Position numbers and translations under genes: made by a program. The notes below the pieces were generated by a model. The model did no database searches and was not told the origin of the DNA. It was given only the letters and a program-made list of their open reading frames with translations. From NCBI RefSeq assembly GCF_018070345.1, contig NZ_JAGPXX010000016.1:62001-126000 (forward strand): a stretch of DNA of 64,000 bases. Direction: 5' to 3'. This DNA comes from Streptomyces sp. F63 (GTDB lineage Bacteria > Actinomycetota > Actinomycetes > Streptomycetales > Streptomycetaceae). Shown one piece after another: positions 1-7,925 of the stretch (positions are counted from its first letter, which is position 1; the number at the start of each line of letters is the position of its first letter).

Positions 1-2
1 CA

Positions 3-998
3 CGCAAGACCGTGCTGTTCGTATCGCACGACCGGGAACTGCTCGCGCGAGCGGCGGAGAAGATCATCAGTGTGGAGCCCGGGCCCAGCGGCTCCGACGT
101 ATGGGTGCACGGCGACGGATTCGGCACGTACCACGAGGCACGCCAGGACCGCTTCGCCCGCTACGAGGAGCTGAAGCGGCGCTGGGAGGAACAGCACGCC
201 AAGCTCCGGCGCCTGGTGCTCGACATGCAGCAGTACGCCTCCCGGAGCGACGACATGGCGTCGCGGTACAAGGCGGCCAAGACACGGCTCCGCAAGTTCG
301 AGGAGGCGGGACCGCCCCCCGAGCCGCCGCGCAAGCAGGAGATCCGCATGCGGCTCGGCGGCGGACGCACGGGAATGCGGGCGTTCACCCTGCAGGACCT
401 CGAACTGACGGGCCTGATGAAACCGTTCTCGCTGGAGATCTTCTACGGGGAGCGGGTGGCCGTGCTCGGCTCGAACGGGTCCGGCAAGTCGCACTTCCTG
501 CGGCTGCTGGCGGGCGAGGACGTCACCCACACCGGCGCATGGAAGCCGGGCGCCCGCGTCGTACCGGGCCACTTCGCGCAGACGCACGCCCACCCCGAGC
601 TGAACGGACGGACGCTGGCCGACATCCTGTGGCAGGAGCACGCGAAGGACCGGGGAGGCGCCATGTCGGTGCTGCGCCGCTACGAGCTGCAGCGCCAGGC
701 CGACCAGCACTTCGACAGGCTGTCCGGCGGCCAGCAGGCACGCTTCCAGATCCTTCTGCTGGAACTGGCCGGCGCCACGGCCCTGCTGCTGGACGAGCCC
801 ACGGACAACCTGGACCTCGAATCCGCCGAGGCACTCCAGGAGGGACTTGAGGCGTTCGACGGCGTGGTGCTGGCGGTGACCCACGACCGCTGGTTCGCCC
901 GCTCCTTCGACCGCTACCTGGTCTTCGGCTCGGACGGCGTGGTCAGGGAGAGCGCGGAACCCGTCTGGGACGAACGCCGGGTGGAACGCGTCCGCTGA
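3..998 (+). CDS. ABC-F family ATPase (3' part, truncated by window start)
   Basis: The 331 visible codons are the back half of a soluble tandem-ATPase ABC-F protein; this family acts on ribosomes and has no membrane domain. The first residues (SHDREL) are the switch region of the first nucleotide-binding domain. A charged helical linker of about 70 residues follows, then a complete second domain with Walker A (GSNGSGKS), signature LSGGQQ, Walker B (LLLDEPTDNLD) and the closing histidine in THDRW. The reading frame is open to the window edge, so the true start lies upstream. A GC-rich hairpin follows the stop. Whether it is a housekeeping translation factor or an antibiotic-protection protein cannot be judged without the N-terminal half. 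Confidence 0.9.
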   Translation, partial: RKTVLFVSHDRELLARAAEKIISVEPGPSGSDVWVHGDGFGTYHEARQDRFARYEELKRRWEEQHAKLRRLVLDMQQYASRSDDMASRYKAAKTRLRKFEEAGPPPEPPRKQEIRMRLGGGRTGMRAFTLQDLELTGLMKPFSLEIFYGERVAVLGSNGSGKSHFLRLLAGEDVTHTGAWKPGARVVPGHFAQTHAHPELNGRTLADILWQEHAKDRGGAMSVLRRYELQRQADQHFDRLSGGQQARFQILLLELAGATALLLDEPTDNLDLESAEALQEGLEAFDGVVLAVTHDRWFARSFDRYLVFGSDGVVRESAEPVWDERRVERVR

Positions 999-1050
999 AC
1001 AGCCACTGAGAGAGCGGCATCCGGATCCGCCGGATCGACGGATGCCGAAC

Positions 1051-1076
1051 GCCCCGGACCGTGATCGGCCCGGGGC
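1051..1076 (+). terminator. Probable terminator of the ABC-F gene
   Basis: An inverted repeat (GCCCCGG at 1051-1057 pairing with CCGGGGC at 1070-1076, extended by CCG/CGG around a TGAT loop) lies 52 bases after the ABC-F stop. There is no long T-run, as is common for Streptomyces terminators. Confidence 0.6.
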
Positions 1077-1086
1077 GCTTCCGCTG

Positions 1087-1101
1087 GTGCCCCCGGCAGG
1101 A
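1087..1101 (+). repeat. Left att-like copy of the tRNA-Arg 3' end
   Basis: Fifteen bases identical to 7665-7679, in direct orientation. It marks the probable left junction of the island. Confidence 0.65.
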
Positions 1102-1352
1102 ACCGGCAACCTGCTCAACCGGGTTCGGGAGTTCCGTCCGCGAGCGACGGACAGGCCAGGAAGTGGCCGGAATTCGCCGCCGGCGAGGTTTGCCGAACTG
1201 CGTCTCGAGGACGGGGGACGTCCACCACCGTCCCCGTTGGATACCGCCCATCAAAAGGCTGTTCGGCACTTATGGTTGACGGCCGTCAGCCCACGGCTGC
1301 AGCCACAGGTGTGGTGTACTCAGCTCTTGTGATGAACGTTGGGGAATGACGA

Positions 1353-1970
1353 CTGTTCCACTTCACGCACATGCGCAACCTGCGTGACATCCTCGTCGAG
1401 AAGCAGTTGGTCTCGGACACCGCCATGCAGAGCCGAGGGGGCGTGCTGAGAGAGTGCGGAGACAAGGCGGTCAAAGCCGAACGGCGGTCGCGGCAGGTCA
1501 CTGTTCCGCCCTACGGTTGTCCAGCCGACTACGTCCCGTTCTACTTCGCCCCGCGCTCTCCCATGCTCTACGTCATCAGCCGGGGCGGCGTAGTCACCTA
1601 CCGGGACGGGCAGTCCCCGCTTGTCTACCTGGTTACGTCCGTCGACGGCGTCATGGAGTCCCACAGACCCTACGTGTTCAGCGACGGCAACTGCGCAAGT
1701 GAGATCACCAGGCACTACACCGACCTCAGCATGATGCCGAGCGTCGTCGACTGGGAGATCATGGCTGCACCGTACTGGGCGAACACAGCCGACGACGGCG
1801 ATCGCATGCGCCGGCGCATGGCCGAGCTCCTGGTGCACGGGCATGTGCCCGTGACCGCGTTGCACGAGGCGGCAGTCTACGATCACGATCACGCTCAGCA
1901 AGTACGACACCTGCTGAGGGAGACAGGGGCGGAGCTTCCGGTGAGTGTCAGACGCGAGTGGTACTACTGA
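1353..1970 (+). CDS. darT: DarT-like DNA ADP-ribosyltransferase toxin (DUF4433), start anomalous
   Basis: DarT enzymes use NAD to ADP-ribosylate thymidine in single-stranded DNA and block replication. Diagnostic signatures: N-terminal LFHFTHMRNL, central DYVPFYFAPRSPMLY (about residue 59), and the catalytic-glutamate motif RMAELLVHGHVP with Glu near residue 158. The C-terminus ends WYY, like Mycobacterium DarT. DarG follows 36 bases downstream. The start is odd. The conserved HFTH segment is open only back to an in-frame TGA at 1347, and the only possible start before it is CTG at 1353, which has GGGGA seven bases upstream. The first ATG (1371) would delete HFTH. Alternatives are a TGG-to-TGA nonsense mutation or a small deletion, making it a damaged toxin. 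The family is certain; activity is not. Confidence 0.8.
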   Translation: MFHFTHMRNLRDILVEKQLVSDTAMQSRGGVLRECGDKAVKAERRSRQVTVPPYGCPADYVPFYFAPRSPMLYVISRGGVVTYRDGQSPLVYLVTSVDGVMESHRPYVFSDGNCASEITRHYTDLSMMPSVVDWEIMAAPYWANTADDGDRMRRRMAELLVHGHVPVTALHEAAVYDHDHAQQVRHLLRETGAELPVSVRREWYY

Positions 1971-2006
1971 TCTGGCGGTTACGAACAGCCCCAAGGAAGG
2001 GCAGCA

Positions 2007-3068
2007 ATGATCACGCGTGGCGCCGGCAACCTGCTTCTGGCAGATGTCGATGCCCTTGTTAACACGGTCAATACCGTGGGCGTCATGGGCAAGGGCATCG
2101 CCTTGCAGTTCAAGCGGGCATATCCGGAGAACTTCAAGGATTACAAGGCGTCCTGCGATCGTGGCGACGTCATGGTCGGTCGGATGCACGTGCACGAGGT
2201 CGGGCAAGTGGGCGGCCCACGGTTCGTCATCAATTTCCCAACGAAGCGCCACTGGCGTGCGCCGTCACGGATCGAAGACATTGCCTCAGGGCTTGTGGCA
2301 CTGCGTGACGAAATCGTTGAGCGCGGGATTAAGTCCATCGCGGTACCGCCCCTCGGGTGTGGGAACGGCGGTCTTTCCTGGCGGGAAGTCGAGCCAATGA
2401 TCCGCCGAACTCTGGGAACCATTCCCGGGGTCGAAGTTCGCGTGTACGAGCCATCTGGAGCGCCAAGCGCATCATCGATGCCGAATGCCACCCGGGCGCC
2501 CGAAATGACGCGTGAACGCGCAGCTTTTCTTGCCGCACTCAATCGGTATATTAGAAGCGGAATTTCGCGTGGCCTCGCTTTTGAACAACGCGTTTCCCTT
2601 CTTGAGGCGCACAAAGTTGCGTACCTTCTGCAGAAGCTGCACCTGCCCTTGGGGCTTCGCTTCGAGAAGGGCATCTACGGCCCGTATTCGCGGCCCCTTG
2701 ACAGGGCGGTGTCTGCGATGGAGGGGCATTTCATCACAGGATTTGGGGACGGTACCAGCGGAGCCCAGGCAGTTCTGGAGCTCAATAAGGAATCGGTCAA
2801 CGAAGCTGAACAATTCCTGAAGAGGTACCCAGAGTTCGAAGAAACCGCTGCTAGGTTCGAAGCTCTGACAGCAGGTTTTGAAGACGCGTTCGGCATGGAG
2901 CTGCTGAGCACCGTTCTTTACGCTGCCGAAGAAATCGTGACATCTCCGCCAAACCCCGAATCGGTAACGGCGTGCATCAAGGCATGGAACCACCGGAAGG
3001 AACGCCTCTTCACGGAAGCCCACGTCCACACTGCGTGGCAACGCCTGTCCGAGGCAGGCCTTGTGTAA
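2007..3068 (+). CDS. darG: DarG-like macrodomain antitoxin
   Basis: DarG reverses DarT modification by removing ADP-ribose from thymidine, and its C-terminal half binds the toxin. Residues 1-150 form a macrodomain: GNLLLADVDALVNTVN is the ribose-binding start and NFPTKRHWR carries Lys80, the position of the catalytic lysine in characterised DarG. Residues about 165-353 are the helical C-terminal DarG domain. The length, 353 aa, fits actinobacterial DarG. AAGGAAGGG precedes the ATG at 2007. It is co-directional with darT. The stretch 2,480-3,000 is clearly less GC-rich than the core genes, supporting horizontal origin. Unlike darT it looks intact. Confidence 0.9.
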   Translation: MITRGAGNLLLADVDALVNTVNTVGVMGKGIALQFKRAYPENFKDYKASCDRGDVMVGRMHVHEVGQVGGPRFVINFPTKRHWRAPSRIEDIASGLVALRDEIVERGIKSIAVPPLGCGNGGLSWREVEPMIRRTLGTIPGVEVRVYEPSGAPSASSMPNATRAPEMTRERAAFLAALNRYIRSGISRGLAFEQRVSLLEAHKVAYLLQKLHLPLGLRFEKGIYGPYSRPLDRAVSAMEGHFITGFGDGTSGAQAVLELNKESVNEAEQFLKRYPEFEETAARFEALTAGFEDAFGMELLSTVLYAAEEIVTSPPNPESVTACIKAWNHRKERLFTEAHVHTAWQRLSEAGLV

Positions 3069-4202
3069 GTGTGACATCGACCGCGGTGGGACCCCGCGCT
3101 CTGGGCGATCTCGGAACCCCTTGCGCGCGAGCGGCCGGAACGCGGTCAGGGCTGCCTCGCCGGGCCGGCACAGCGCGTGATCGTGTTCCGGTAAGCAGCA
3201 CCTGTCGCTTCTGCCTCAAGCGCTGCCGTCGGCGGCGGGGCGTTTTGCTGGTCCAAGAAGATAGCAAGGTTCACGATCAGGCCATTGGCTTCAGAGTGGA
3301 ACTCGGTCGGCTACAAGTGTCACCACCTGCCCCGGGTGCAGCTTGGAGTAGGCAACCCGACAACTCTTGACCTGCGCAACCTCAGGAAACAATTGTTGTT
3401 GTACTGCTCACGAACCCTGCCGATGCCCAATTGTCCTACATTCATAAATGGCCGATTCTGGACGTCAGGCGCAACTGATGCCCTCGGGGGATTGGAAAAC
3501 GGGAGAGGAAGCGGGCGGGTACTCGACATGAGACACCGGTGTTGACCGTGCCTGACCCCGCACGTGGCACGCTGCTGTACTCCCATGGGCCTCCACCACG
3601 CTGCCAGTGCGTCGACGAGAGCAACTCACGATGGCCGTCACATGCTGATGTGCCTGAGCCCTCAGCTTGGGCATCACCGGGGCTCGGAGGCCACGAGCTG
3701 CCTCCCGGAAGCTGCGAGCTTGGGAATCACCGGTGGGTTCGGGGCGGACAGCCCCGCTGACCTGTGCACATGCCCGTCCACGTTGCTCCGGGCATGGACA
3801 CGAGGTGACCGCTACTGCTCGGGGTTCACCGCCCCTTCTGTCACGCATCTGGCACGGACCTTCACCCAGTCGAGGCTCTGGGGCCTCAGCCACAGAAAGT
3901 CAGCCACGACGGCGGGTGCGCCGACTGACCAGGCGCGCGTATGCCTCGCGGTACCGACCACCGGGCTCAGCCACGGTGCTCGGTTGTGACCGTGACCACC
4001 GCGGGGTAGCAGATTCAGGCCAGTCCTCGACCACCGCATGAGGAGCGATGTGAGGCGAGTCGCGGCCTGACCTGCGACATGCCGACTTCGGCGGACGCAC
4101 GCCGACCGCGCTGTCGGAGACCGCAGTCCCCCGTGACTCCCCGCCCGATCTGGCGCGGTTGTGGCACGGGGAACTTCTGATCCGTAGCTCAACAGAGATC
4201 GA
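3069..4202. other. Decayed accessory DNA without a supportable gene
   Basis: About 1.1 kb with lower GC than the flanks. Open frames up to 142 codons exist on both strands, but none shows a recognisable domain, convincing ribosome site or consistent codon bias. An imperfect 18-bp direct repeat (CAGCTTGGGCATCACCGG at 3664 and GAGCTTGGGAATCACCGG at 3716) lies inside. Best read as degraded remnants within the island. Confidence 0.5.
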
Positions 4203-4721
4203 TCAGGCTCGCGGCACATTCACGCAGGGGCACGGCTTCCACTTCGTCGGCACGTCGGCCGGCGGGAACCTCAGGATGGGCGCCCCCTGGTACCCACGGC
4301 GAAAGAGTTCGCACTCTTCGGTGGCGTGGTAGCAGTCGCTTGTTTCCGTGGTGATGACCTCAACCGGGGGATCGAACACCCACGTGCCGGGACGTGCGTA
4401 CTGGCCGTACCAGGTGCGGAGACCCGCTGCGATCCCCCCGTCCTTTGCTCCCCGCTTGGTGAGCGTGTTCACCCCACACGCCTCGGCGAACTCGTAGACA
4501 TCGAAGTTGGGATCTGAGTGCCCGAGCGTCTGGGCGACCACCCACATGACGTTGGTGCGGACGCGGCCAGTCTCCTTCTCGGAGAGGACCTGCTCGGTGC
4601 GCTTGGAGTCTGAGTCGCTGGCGCGACTGTGGCCCGCCCGGTCGATCCGGTAGGGGGCATCCGACCAGTCATGTTGGGCGATCTCGGCAGCGAATTCCTG
4701 CGCAAGGCGGCTAAGAGCCAT
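4203..4721 (-). CDS. Hypothetical protein with C-terminal His/Cys metal-binding-like tail
   Basis: A 172-aa protein of unknown function. The start at 4721 is chosen because GGAGGA lies five bases upstream; the open frame continues further but without a ribosome site. The C-terminus has the pattern CYHATEECELFRRG, about 16 residues, then WKPCPC. It resembles the short H-x4-C ... P-C-x-C tails found on some nucleases and DNA-binding proteins, so zinc binding is plausible. The N-terminal two-thirds (with QTLGHSDPNFDVYEFAEACG) is not recognised. It stands alone between decayed DNA and the IS3 element, which fits island cargo. Confidence 0.6.
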   Translation of the reverse strand: MALSRLAQEFAAEIAQHDWSDAPYRIDRAGHSRASDSDSKRTEQVLSEKETGRVRTNVMWVVAQTLGHSDPNFDVYEFAEACGVNTLTKRGAKDGGIAAGLRTWYGQYARPGTWVFDPPVEVITTETSDCYHATEECELFRRGYQGAPILRFPPADVPTKWKPCPCVNVPRA

Positions 4722-5064
4722 GTCGTCCTCCGATAGGACGTGTACGACGCCGTCCCCCGACGGGACAGCCTCAACGAGAGTACACCTACCATCCGATATG
4801 AGGCCTTTACGTCCGTGAGAGGAAGCGCCCACCGCCCCTGGACTCAGGAGCCGAAGAAGTGGCGGGCCGGGTCTTTGACCTGCAGTCCTCCGACTGATCA
4901 ACGCTGTGACCTGCGGCGAACCCGTCGATGGTTGTCAGCGTTGGCCGTCGTTGAGCACCCTTCTACGGCCCCACGACGGCCCCGCCCCTCTCTGTCAGCC
5001 TTGGGTGAGACGTTCCGCTTCGGCGGGTTGGCCTGAGAGGGCACGACAGGAGAACCACCGCCTC

Positions 5065-5448
5065 ATGACCAGCACCAAGCCCGCCGGATCCGACCCGGCT
5101 CCCAGGCCGAAGCGCCGCTCCTTCAGCCCGGAGTACAAACTGCGGATCGTCGCCGAGTGCGACGCCGCGCCCAGGAACGAGAAGGGTGCGGTCCTGCGCC
5201 GCGAACGGCTCTACCACTCGCACGTCAAGGAATGGCGGGCCGCGCGGGACGCCGGCGCCCTGGAAAACCTGGTCGACCGCCGGACCGGCCCGGCCCGTGC
5301 GAAGAAGTCCGCCACGGAGGTGGAGAACGAGAAGCTGCGGCAGCAGGTGGCACGGCTGGAGAAGGGCCTGGCCCGGAACAAGGCCGCACTCGAAGTGATG
5401 GGAAAAGCTTCCGCGCTCTTGGAAATGATCTCCGAGAGCGCGGACTGA
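5065..5448 (+). CDS. IS3-family transposase OrfA
   Basis: A 127-aa protein with an N-terminal helix-turn-helix (RRSFSPEYKLRIVAECD through VKEWRAARDAG) that recognises the IS ends, and a C-terminal leucine-zipper segment (ENEKLRQQVARLEKGLARN) used for oligomerisation. GGAG precedes the ATG by 12 bases. The slippery heptamer G-GGA-AAA at 5400-5406 lies near the end of the gene and would shift ribosomes by -1 into orfB, giving the OrfAB transposase typical of IS3. OrfA itself looks intact. Confidence 0.9.
   Translation: MTSTKPAGSDPAPRPKRRSFSPEYKLRIVAECDAAPRNEKGAVLRRERLYHSHVKEWRAARDAGALENLVDRRTGPARAKKSATEVENEKLRQQVARLEKGLARNKAALEVMGKASALLEMISESAD
5400..5406 (+). promoter_or_regulatory. Programmed -1 frameshift heptamer GGGAAAA
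   Basis: In the orfA frame the codons are ATG-GGA-AAA, giving the canonical X-XXY-YYZ slip site. Slipping back one base reads GKSFRALGND and continues without a stop into the orfB frame. Confidence 0.75.
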
Positions 5449-6474
5449 AGCCTGCCGCCGACCCTGTCGTGGCCGAGGCGTTCACCGGCGTTGAGGCTCA
5501 GCTGGGCATCACGGCCGCCTGTCGGCTCACCGGGCGCTCTCGGGCCACCCACTACCGCCGGCTGCGGCCGATACCACCGCGCAGAGCACGTGTCCGGCAG
5601 GTGCAGCCGTCGGCCCTGACGGCCGAAGAGCGTGCTGCGGTACTGGGGTTGATGAACAGCGAGGAGTACGCCGAGCCGGCTCCCGCGCAGATCTGGGCCC
5701 GTGAGCTGGATGCCGGGCGCTATCACTGCTCTGTCTCGACGATGTACCGGATCCTGCGTGAGCAGGGGCAGTCCGGCGAGCGCCGACGGCAGGCGACCCA
5801 TCCCGCCAAAGGCGGTGCCCGAGCTGGTCGCCACCGCGCCGTCGCAAGTGTTCACCTGGGACATCACCAAGGCGGCCGGACCGCTCAAGGGCGTCTGGTA
5901 TCACGCCTACGTGATCATCGACATCTTCAGCCGGTACATCGTCGGCCACACCGTCGAGCGGGCCGAATCGGCCGAACGGGCCCAGGAGTTGATCCGCGAG
6001 ACCATCACCCGCAACGGCATCGTGCCCGAGACCGTGCACGCCGACCGCGGCACCTCGATGACGAGCAAGAAGGTCTCCGAGCTGCTGATCGACCTGGGTG
6101 TGACGCGGTCGCACTCGAGGCCGAAGGTCTCCAACGACAACCCCTACAGCGAGGCCCAGTTCAAGACCACGAAGTACATGTCGGACTATCCCGAACGGTT
6201 CGACTCGCTGGCTCACGCCCGCGAATGGTCCGACGCGTTCATCACGTACTACAACCATGAGCACCGGCACTCGGGGATCGGCTGGCACACACCTGCCTCC
6301 GTCCACTTCGGGACCGCCGAGGAGGTCCGCGATTCATGCGCGGTCACCCTCGCCGAGGCATACGCCCGCCACCCCGAACGCTTCGGCCGCCGCCCCCGAC
6401 CACCCGAGATACCCAAGACGGCCTGGATCAACGACCCGGCCAAGCGCCGCGAACCCACACCACAAACCTCATAG
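5401..6474 (+). pseudogene. IS3-family transposase OrfB, frameshifted
   Basis: OrfB is the DDE catalytic subunit. The N-terminal HTH_21-like region (ITAACRLTGRSRATHYRR) is in the frame entered by the -1 shift. The rve integrase core, with catalytic Asp in FTWDIT, Asp in HADRGT and Glu in NPYSEAQF, is in the next frame. The break is at 5808-5810: GCCAAAGGCGGTGCCC reads correctly (AKAVPEL) only if one A of the AAA is removed. A one-base insertion there would stop production of active transposase. A sequencing error in the homopolymer is the alternative, though the run is only three bases. Confidence 0.85.
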
Positions 6475-6494
6475 CGTCACGACCGTCTCACTGG

Positions 6495-6665
6495 ACTTGA
6501 AATCTTCCGCCTTTCATGCGAGATCGACATGATGCCCGGGTGACAGGATGCGGAAGCCGGTCGTCTGGATGTCGGCGTAGTGGCCGAAGCAGCCGTCGGG
6601 GGTCTCGAGGGAATCGAGCACGCCCGACCCTCCTCGTCGCTCCACTCGCAGGCGGTCGCGGTCAC
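6495..6665 (-). pseudogene. Broken cold-shock-domain protein gene
   Basis: Read from GTG at 6665, the minus strand gives a short start ending CEWSDEEG. After a one-base deletion it gives GVLDSLETPDGCFGHYADIQ followed by TTGFRILSPGHHVDLA. This matches the small Streptomyces cold-shock proteins (EEGWGVLDS..., HYSDIQ..GFR.L..GQ.VDFEW). Three lesions are visible: the deletion near 6625, a TGA where the family has Trp after VDLA, and the IS3 element cutting off the 3' end. It is the insertion target of the IS. Confidence 0.75.
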
Positions 6666-6723
6666 CAGGGGCGGAACTCCACGGGCTCCGTCTGTGATGG
6701 CAGACCGTCGACGCTTGCCGGGG

Positions 6724-6741
6724 CTTAAGGAAAACCTTAAG
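6724..6741 (+). promoter_or_regulatory. Palindromic operator upstream of higBA
   Basis: Perfect inverted repeat CTTAAGG-AAAA-CCTTAAG, 28 bases before the toxin start. It is AT-rich in a GC-rich setting, and its position fits autoregulation by the HigA antitoxin. Confidence 0.7.
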
Positions 6742-6769
6742 GTTGGCCCTGGTGTCGAAGGGAGTCGTC

Positions 6770-7129
6770 TTGAGCTGGGCGATCAAGGTCACCGGTGAGT
6801 ACGCCGAGTGGTTCAGGCTTCTGATCAAGGAAGATCTGAGTTCGGCCTCCCAGGTCGCGCAGGCTGTGGCTGCCTTGCGCGAGGCGGGGCCGACCCTGGG
6901 GCGCCCCCTCGTGGACCGGTTGAAGGGCTCGGGGCTGCATCACTTGAAGGAACTGAGGCCGGGATCGGGCGGGCGCTCTGAAATCCGGATCATCTTCGCC
7001 TTCGATCCGACCCGCTCGGCCCTGCTGCTCCTGGGCGGTGACAAGGCCGGAAACTGGGATCGCTGGTACCGCGACAACATTCCGCTGGCCGAGCAGCTCT
7101 ACCACGACTACGTCGGCGACGAGGACTGA
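6770..7129 (+). CDS. higB: HigB/RelE-superfamily toxin (phage Gp49-like)
   Basis: A 119-aa toxin of the Gp49-like family, expected to cleave translated mRNA on the ribosome. The family pattern is clear: EYAEWFRLL, GPTLGRPLVDRLKG, HHLKELRPG, IRIIFAFDP, LLLLGGDKAGNWDRWYRDNIPLAE and a C-terminal LYHDY. The TTG start at 6770 is preferred because AAGGGAG lies five bases upstream; earlier GTG/TTG codons lack a site. The antitoxin gene follows 10 bases later, so the order is toxin first, as usual for hig modules. The operator palindrome lies just upstream. It forms the right end of the island next to tRNA-Arg. Confidence 0.85.
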   Translation: MSWAIKVTGEYAEWFRLLIKEDLSSASQVAQAVAALREAGPTLGRPLVDRLKGSGLHHLKELRPGSGGRSEIRIIFAFDPTRSALLLLGGDKAGNWDRWYRDNIPLAEQLYHDYVGDED

Positions 7130-7139
7130 AGGAGTGGCC

Positions 7140-7490
7140 ATGCCCAAGAAAGCCGCGCAGGACTGGGAAGCCCTGGAGCAGGAGCTGTACGACGCCGGTG
7201 TGGAGCCCGCCGAGGTGGAGGCAGGGTCTCGCCGGCTTCTCGCCGAGGCACGTGGCCACCAGCTCGCCGAGGCACGCAAGCAGTCGGGGTTGACCCAGCG
7301 GGATGTGGCGACCCGAATGGGAGTCAGCGTCGCCCGGATTTCCCAGATCGAACACGGTGAGGGCGCCACCTTGGACGTCATCGCCCGCTACGTGGAGGCG
7401 CTCGGTGGGAGGCTGGATCTGGTCGCGGACTTCGGCGACCACACCCTGCGCATGCCGGCCAGTGGCAACCAGGGCAGTGCGGCGGCGTAG
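7140..7490 (+). CDS. higA: HigA-like XRE-family antitoxin
   Basis: A 116-aa antitoxin. The C-terminal half is an XRE helix-turn-helix (LAEARKQSGLTQRDVATRMG, then VSVARISQIEHGE), and the N-terminal helices (DWEALEQELYDAGVEPAEVE) are typical of partners of Gp49-like toxins. AAGGAG lies just before the ATG at 7140. It should neutralise HigB and repress the operon through the CTTAAGG/CCTTAAG palindrome. A strong terminator lies 127 bases downstream. Confidence 0.88.
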   Translation: MPKKAAQDWEALEQELYDAGVEPAEVEAGSRRLLAEARGHQLAEARKQSGLTQRDVATRMGVSVARISQIEHGEGATLDVIARYVEALGGRLDLVADFGDHTLRMPASGNQGSAAA

Positions 7491-7616
7491 TCGCCTCCGG
7501 GCGGTGGCTCCGGTGAGGCCATGAGCGCCCGGAGTCGGGACGGCCGGGGTTTTCCCTGGCTGTCCCCGCTCTGACCCGTACCGGGCTGGGTCAGGAGCCC
7601 GGCGCCTGGACACGGC

Positions 7617-7660
7617 AAAAGGCCAGCCTGGGAGCAAACCACTCCTGAGCTGGCCTTTTT
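7617..7660 (+). terminator. Strong intrinsic terminator after higA
   Basis: AAAAGGCCAGC (7617-7627) pairs perfectly with GCTGGCCTTTT (7649-7659), with an inner GGAG/CTCC helix and T-runs on both strands. It can serve higA and also the convergent tRNA-Arg transcript. Confidence 0.9.
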
Positions 7661-7665
7661 CGCTG

Positions 7666-7738
7666 TGCCCCCGGCAGGATTCGAACCTGCGACACCCGCT
7701 TTAGGAGAGCGGTGCTCTATCCCCTGAGCTACGGAGGC
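7666..7738 (-). tRNA. tRNA-Arg (anticodon CCT)
   Basis: The minus strand folds as a 73-nt cloverleaf: acceptor GCCTCCG/CGGGGGC, D-arm TAGCTCAGGGGATAGAGC, anticodon loop CTCCTAA giving anticodon CCT, and T-arm GGTTCGAATCC. CCA is not encoded. Its 3' end is duplicated at 1087-1101, marking it as an integration target. Confidence 0.95.
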
Positions 7739-7925
7739 GGGGCTGTGGTTGCGGGCCCGGTGAGGGGCTTCGCCGCCGCGGTCAGTGTAGCGGGTGGAGA
7801 TCCGGAGACCACCGGGTTGGTGCCTTCGCGCATTCCGGGCGGTTCACCGCGGTGGTCCCCGGCCGGGGCCGTGCGGCGGGCCCCGTCCGCGGTGCTGGTG
7901 ACGGCGATGGGAGGCCGTGGGTTTG

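Larger units (their letters stand above)
5005..6491 (+). mobile_element. IS3-family insertion sequence (1,487 bp)
   Basis: Terminal inverted repeats GTGAGACG (5005-5012) and CGTCTCAC (6484-6491) enclose orfA and orfB, and a 3-bp target duplication TGG lies outside both ends (5002-5004, 6492-6494). Size, TG...CA-type ends and gene arrangement fit IS3. It landed in the 3' part of a cold-shock gene that reads on the opposite strand. orfB carries a frameshift, so this copy is probably not autonomous. Confidence 0.85.
1087..7679. mobile_element. Genomic island at the 3' end of tRNA-Arg(CCT)
   Basis: A perfect 15-bp direct repeat, GTGCCCCCGGCAGGA, occurs at 1087-1101 and 7665-7679. The right copy is the 3' end (acceptor and T-stem strand) of tRNA-Arg; the left copy lies just after the ABC-F terminator. 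The left copy aligns a little further on both sides with gaps (CGCT before, AACCTGC after). Everything between is accessory: DarTG, decayed DNA, an orphan hypothetical gene, an IS3 element, a broken cold-shock gene and HigBA. tRNA 3' ends are classic targets of tyrosine integrases, but no integrase gene remains, so this is probably an immobile remnant. Confidence 0.7.
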
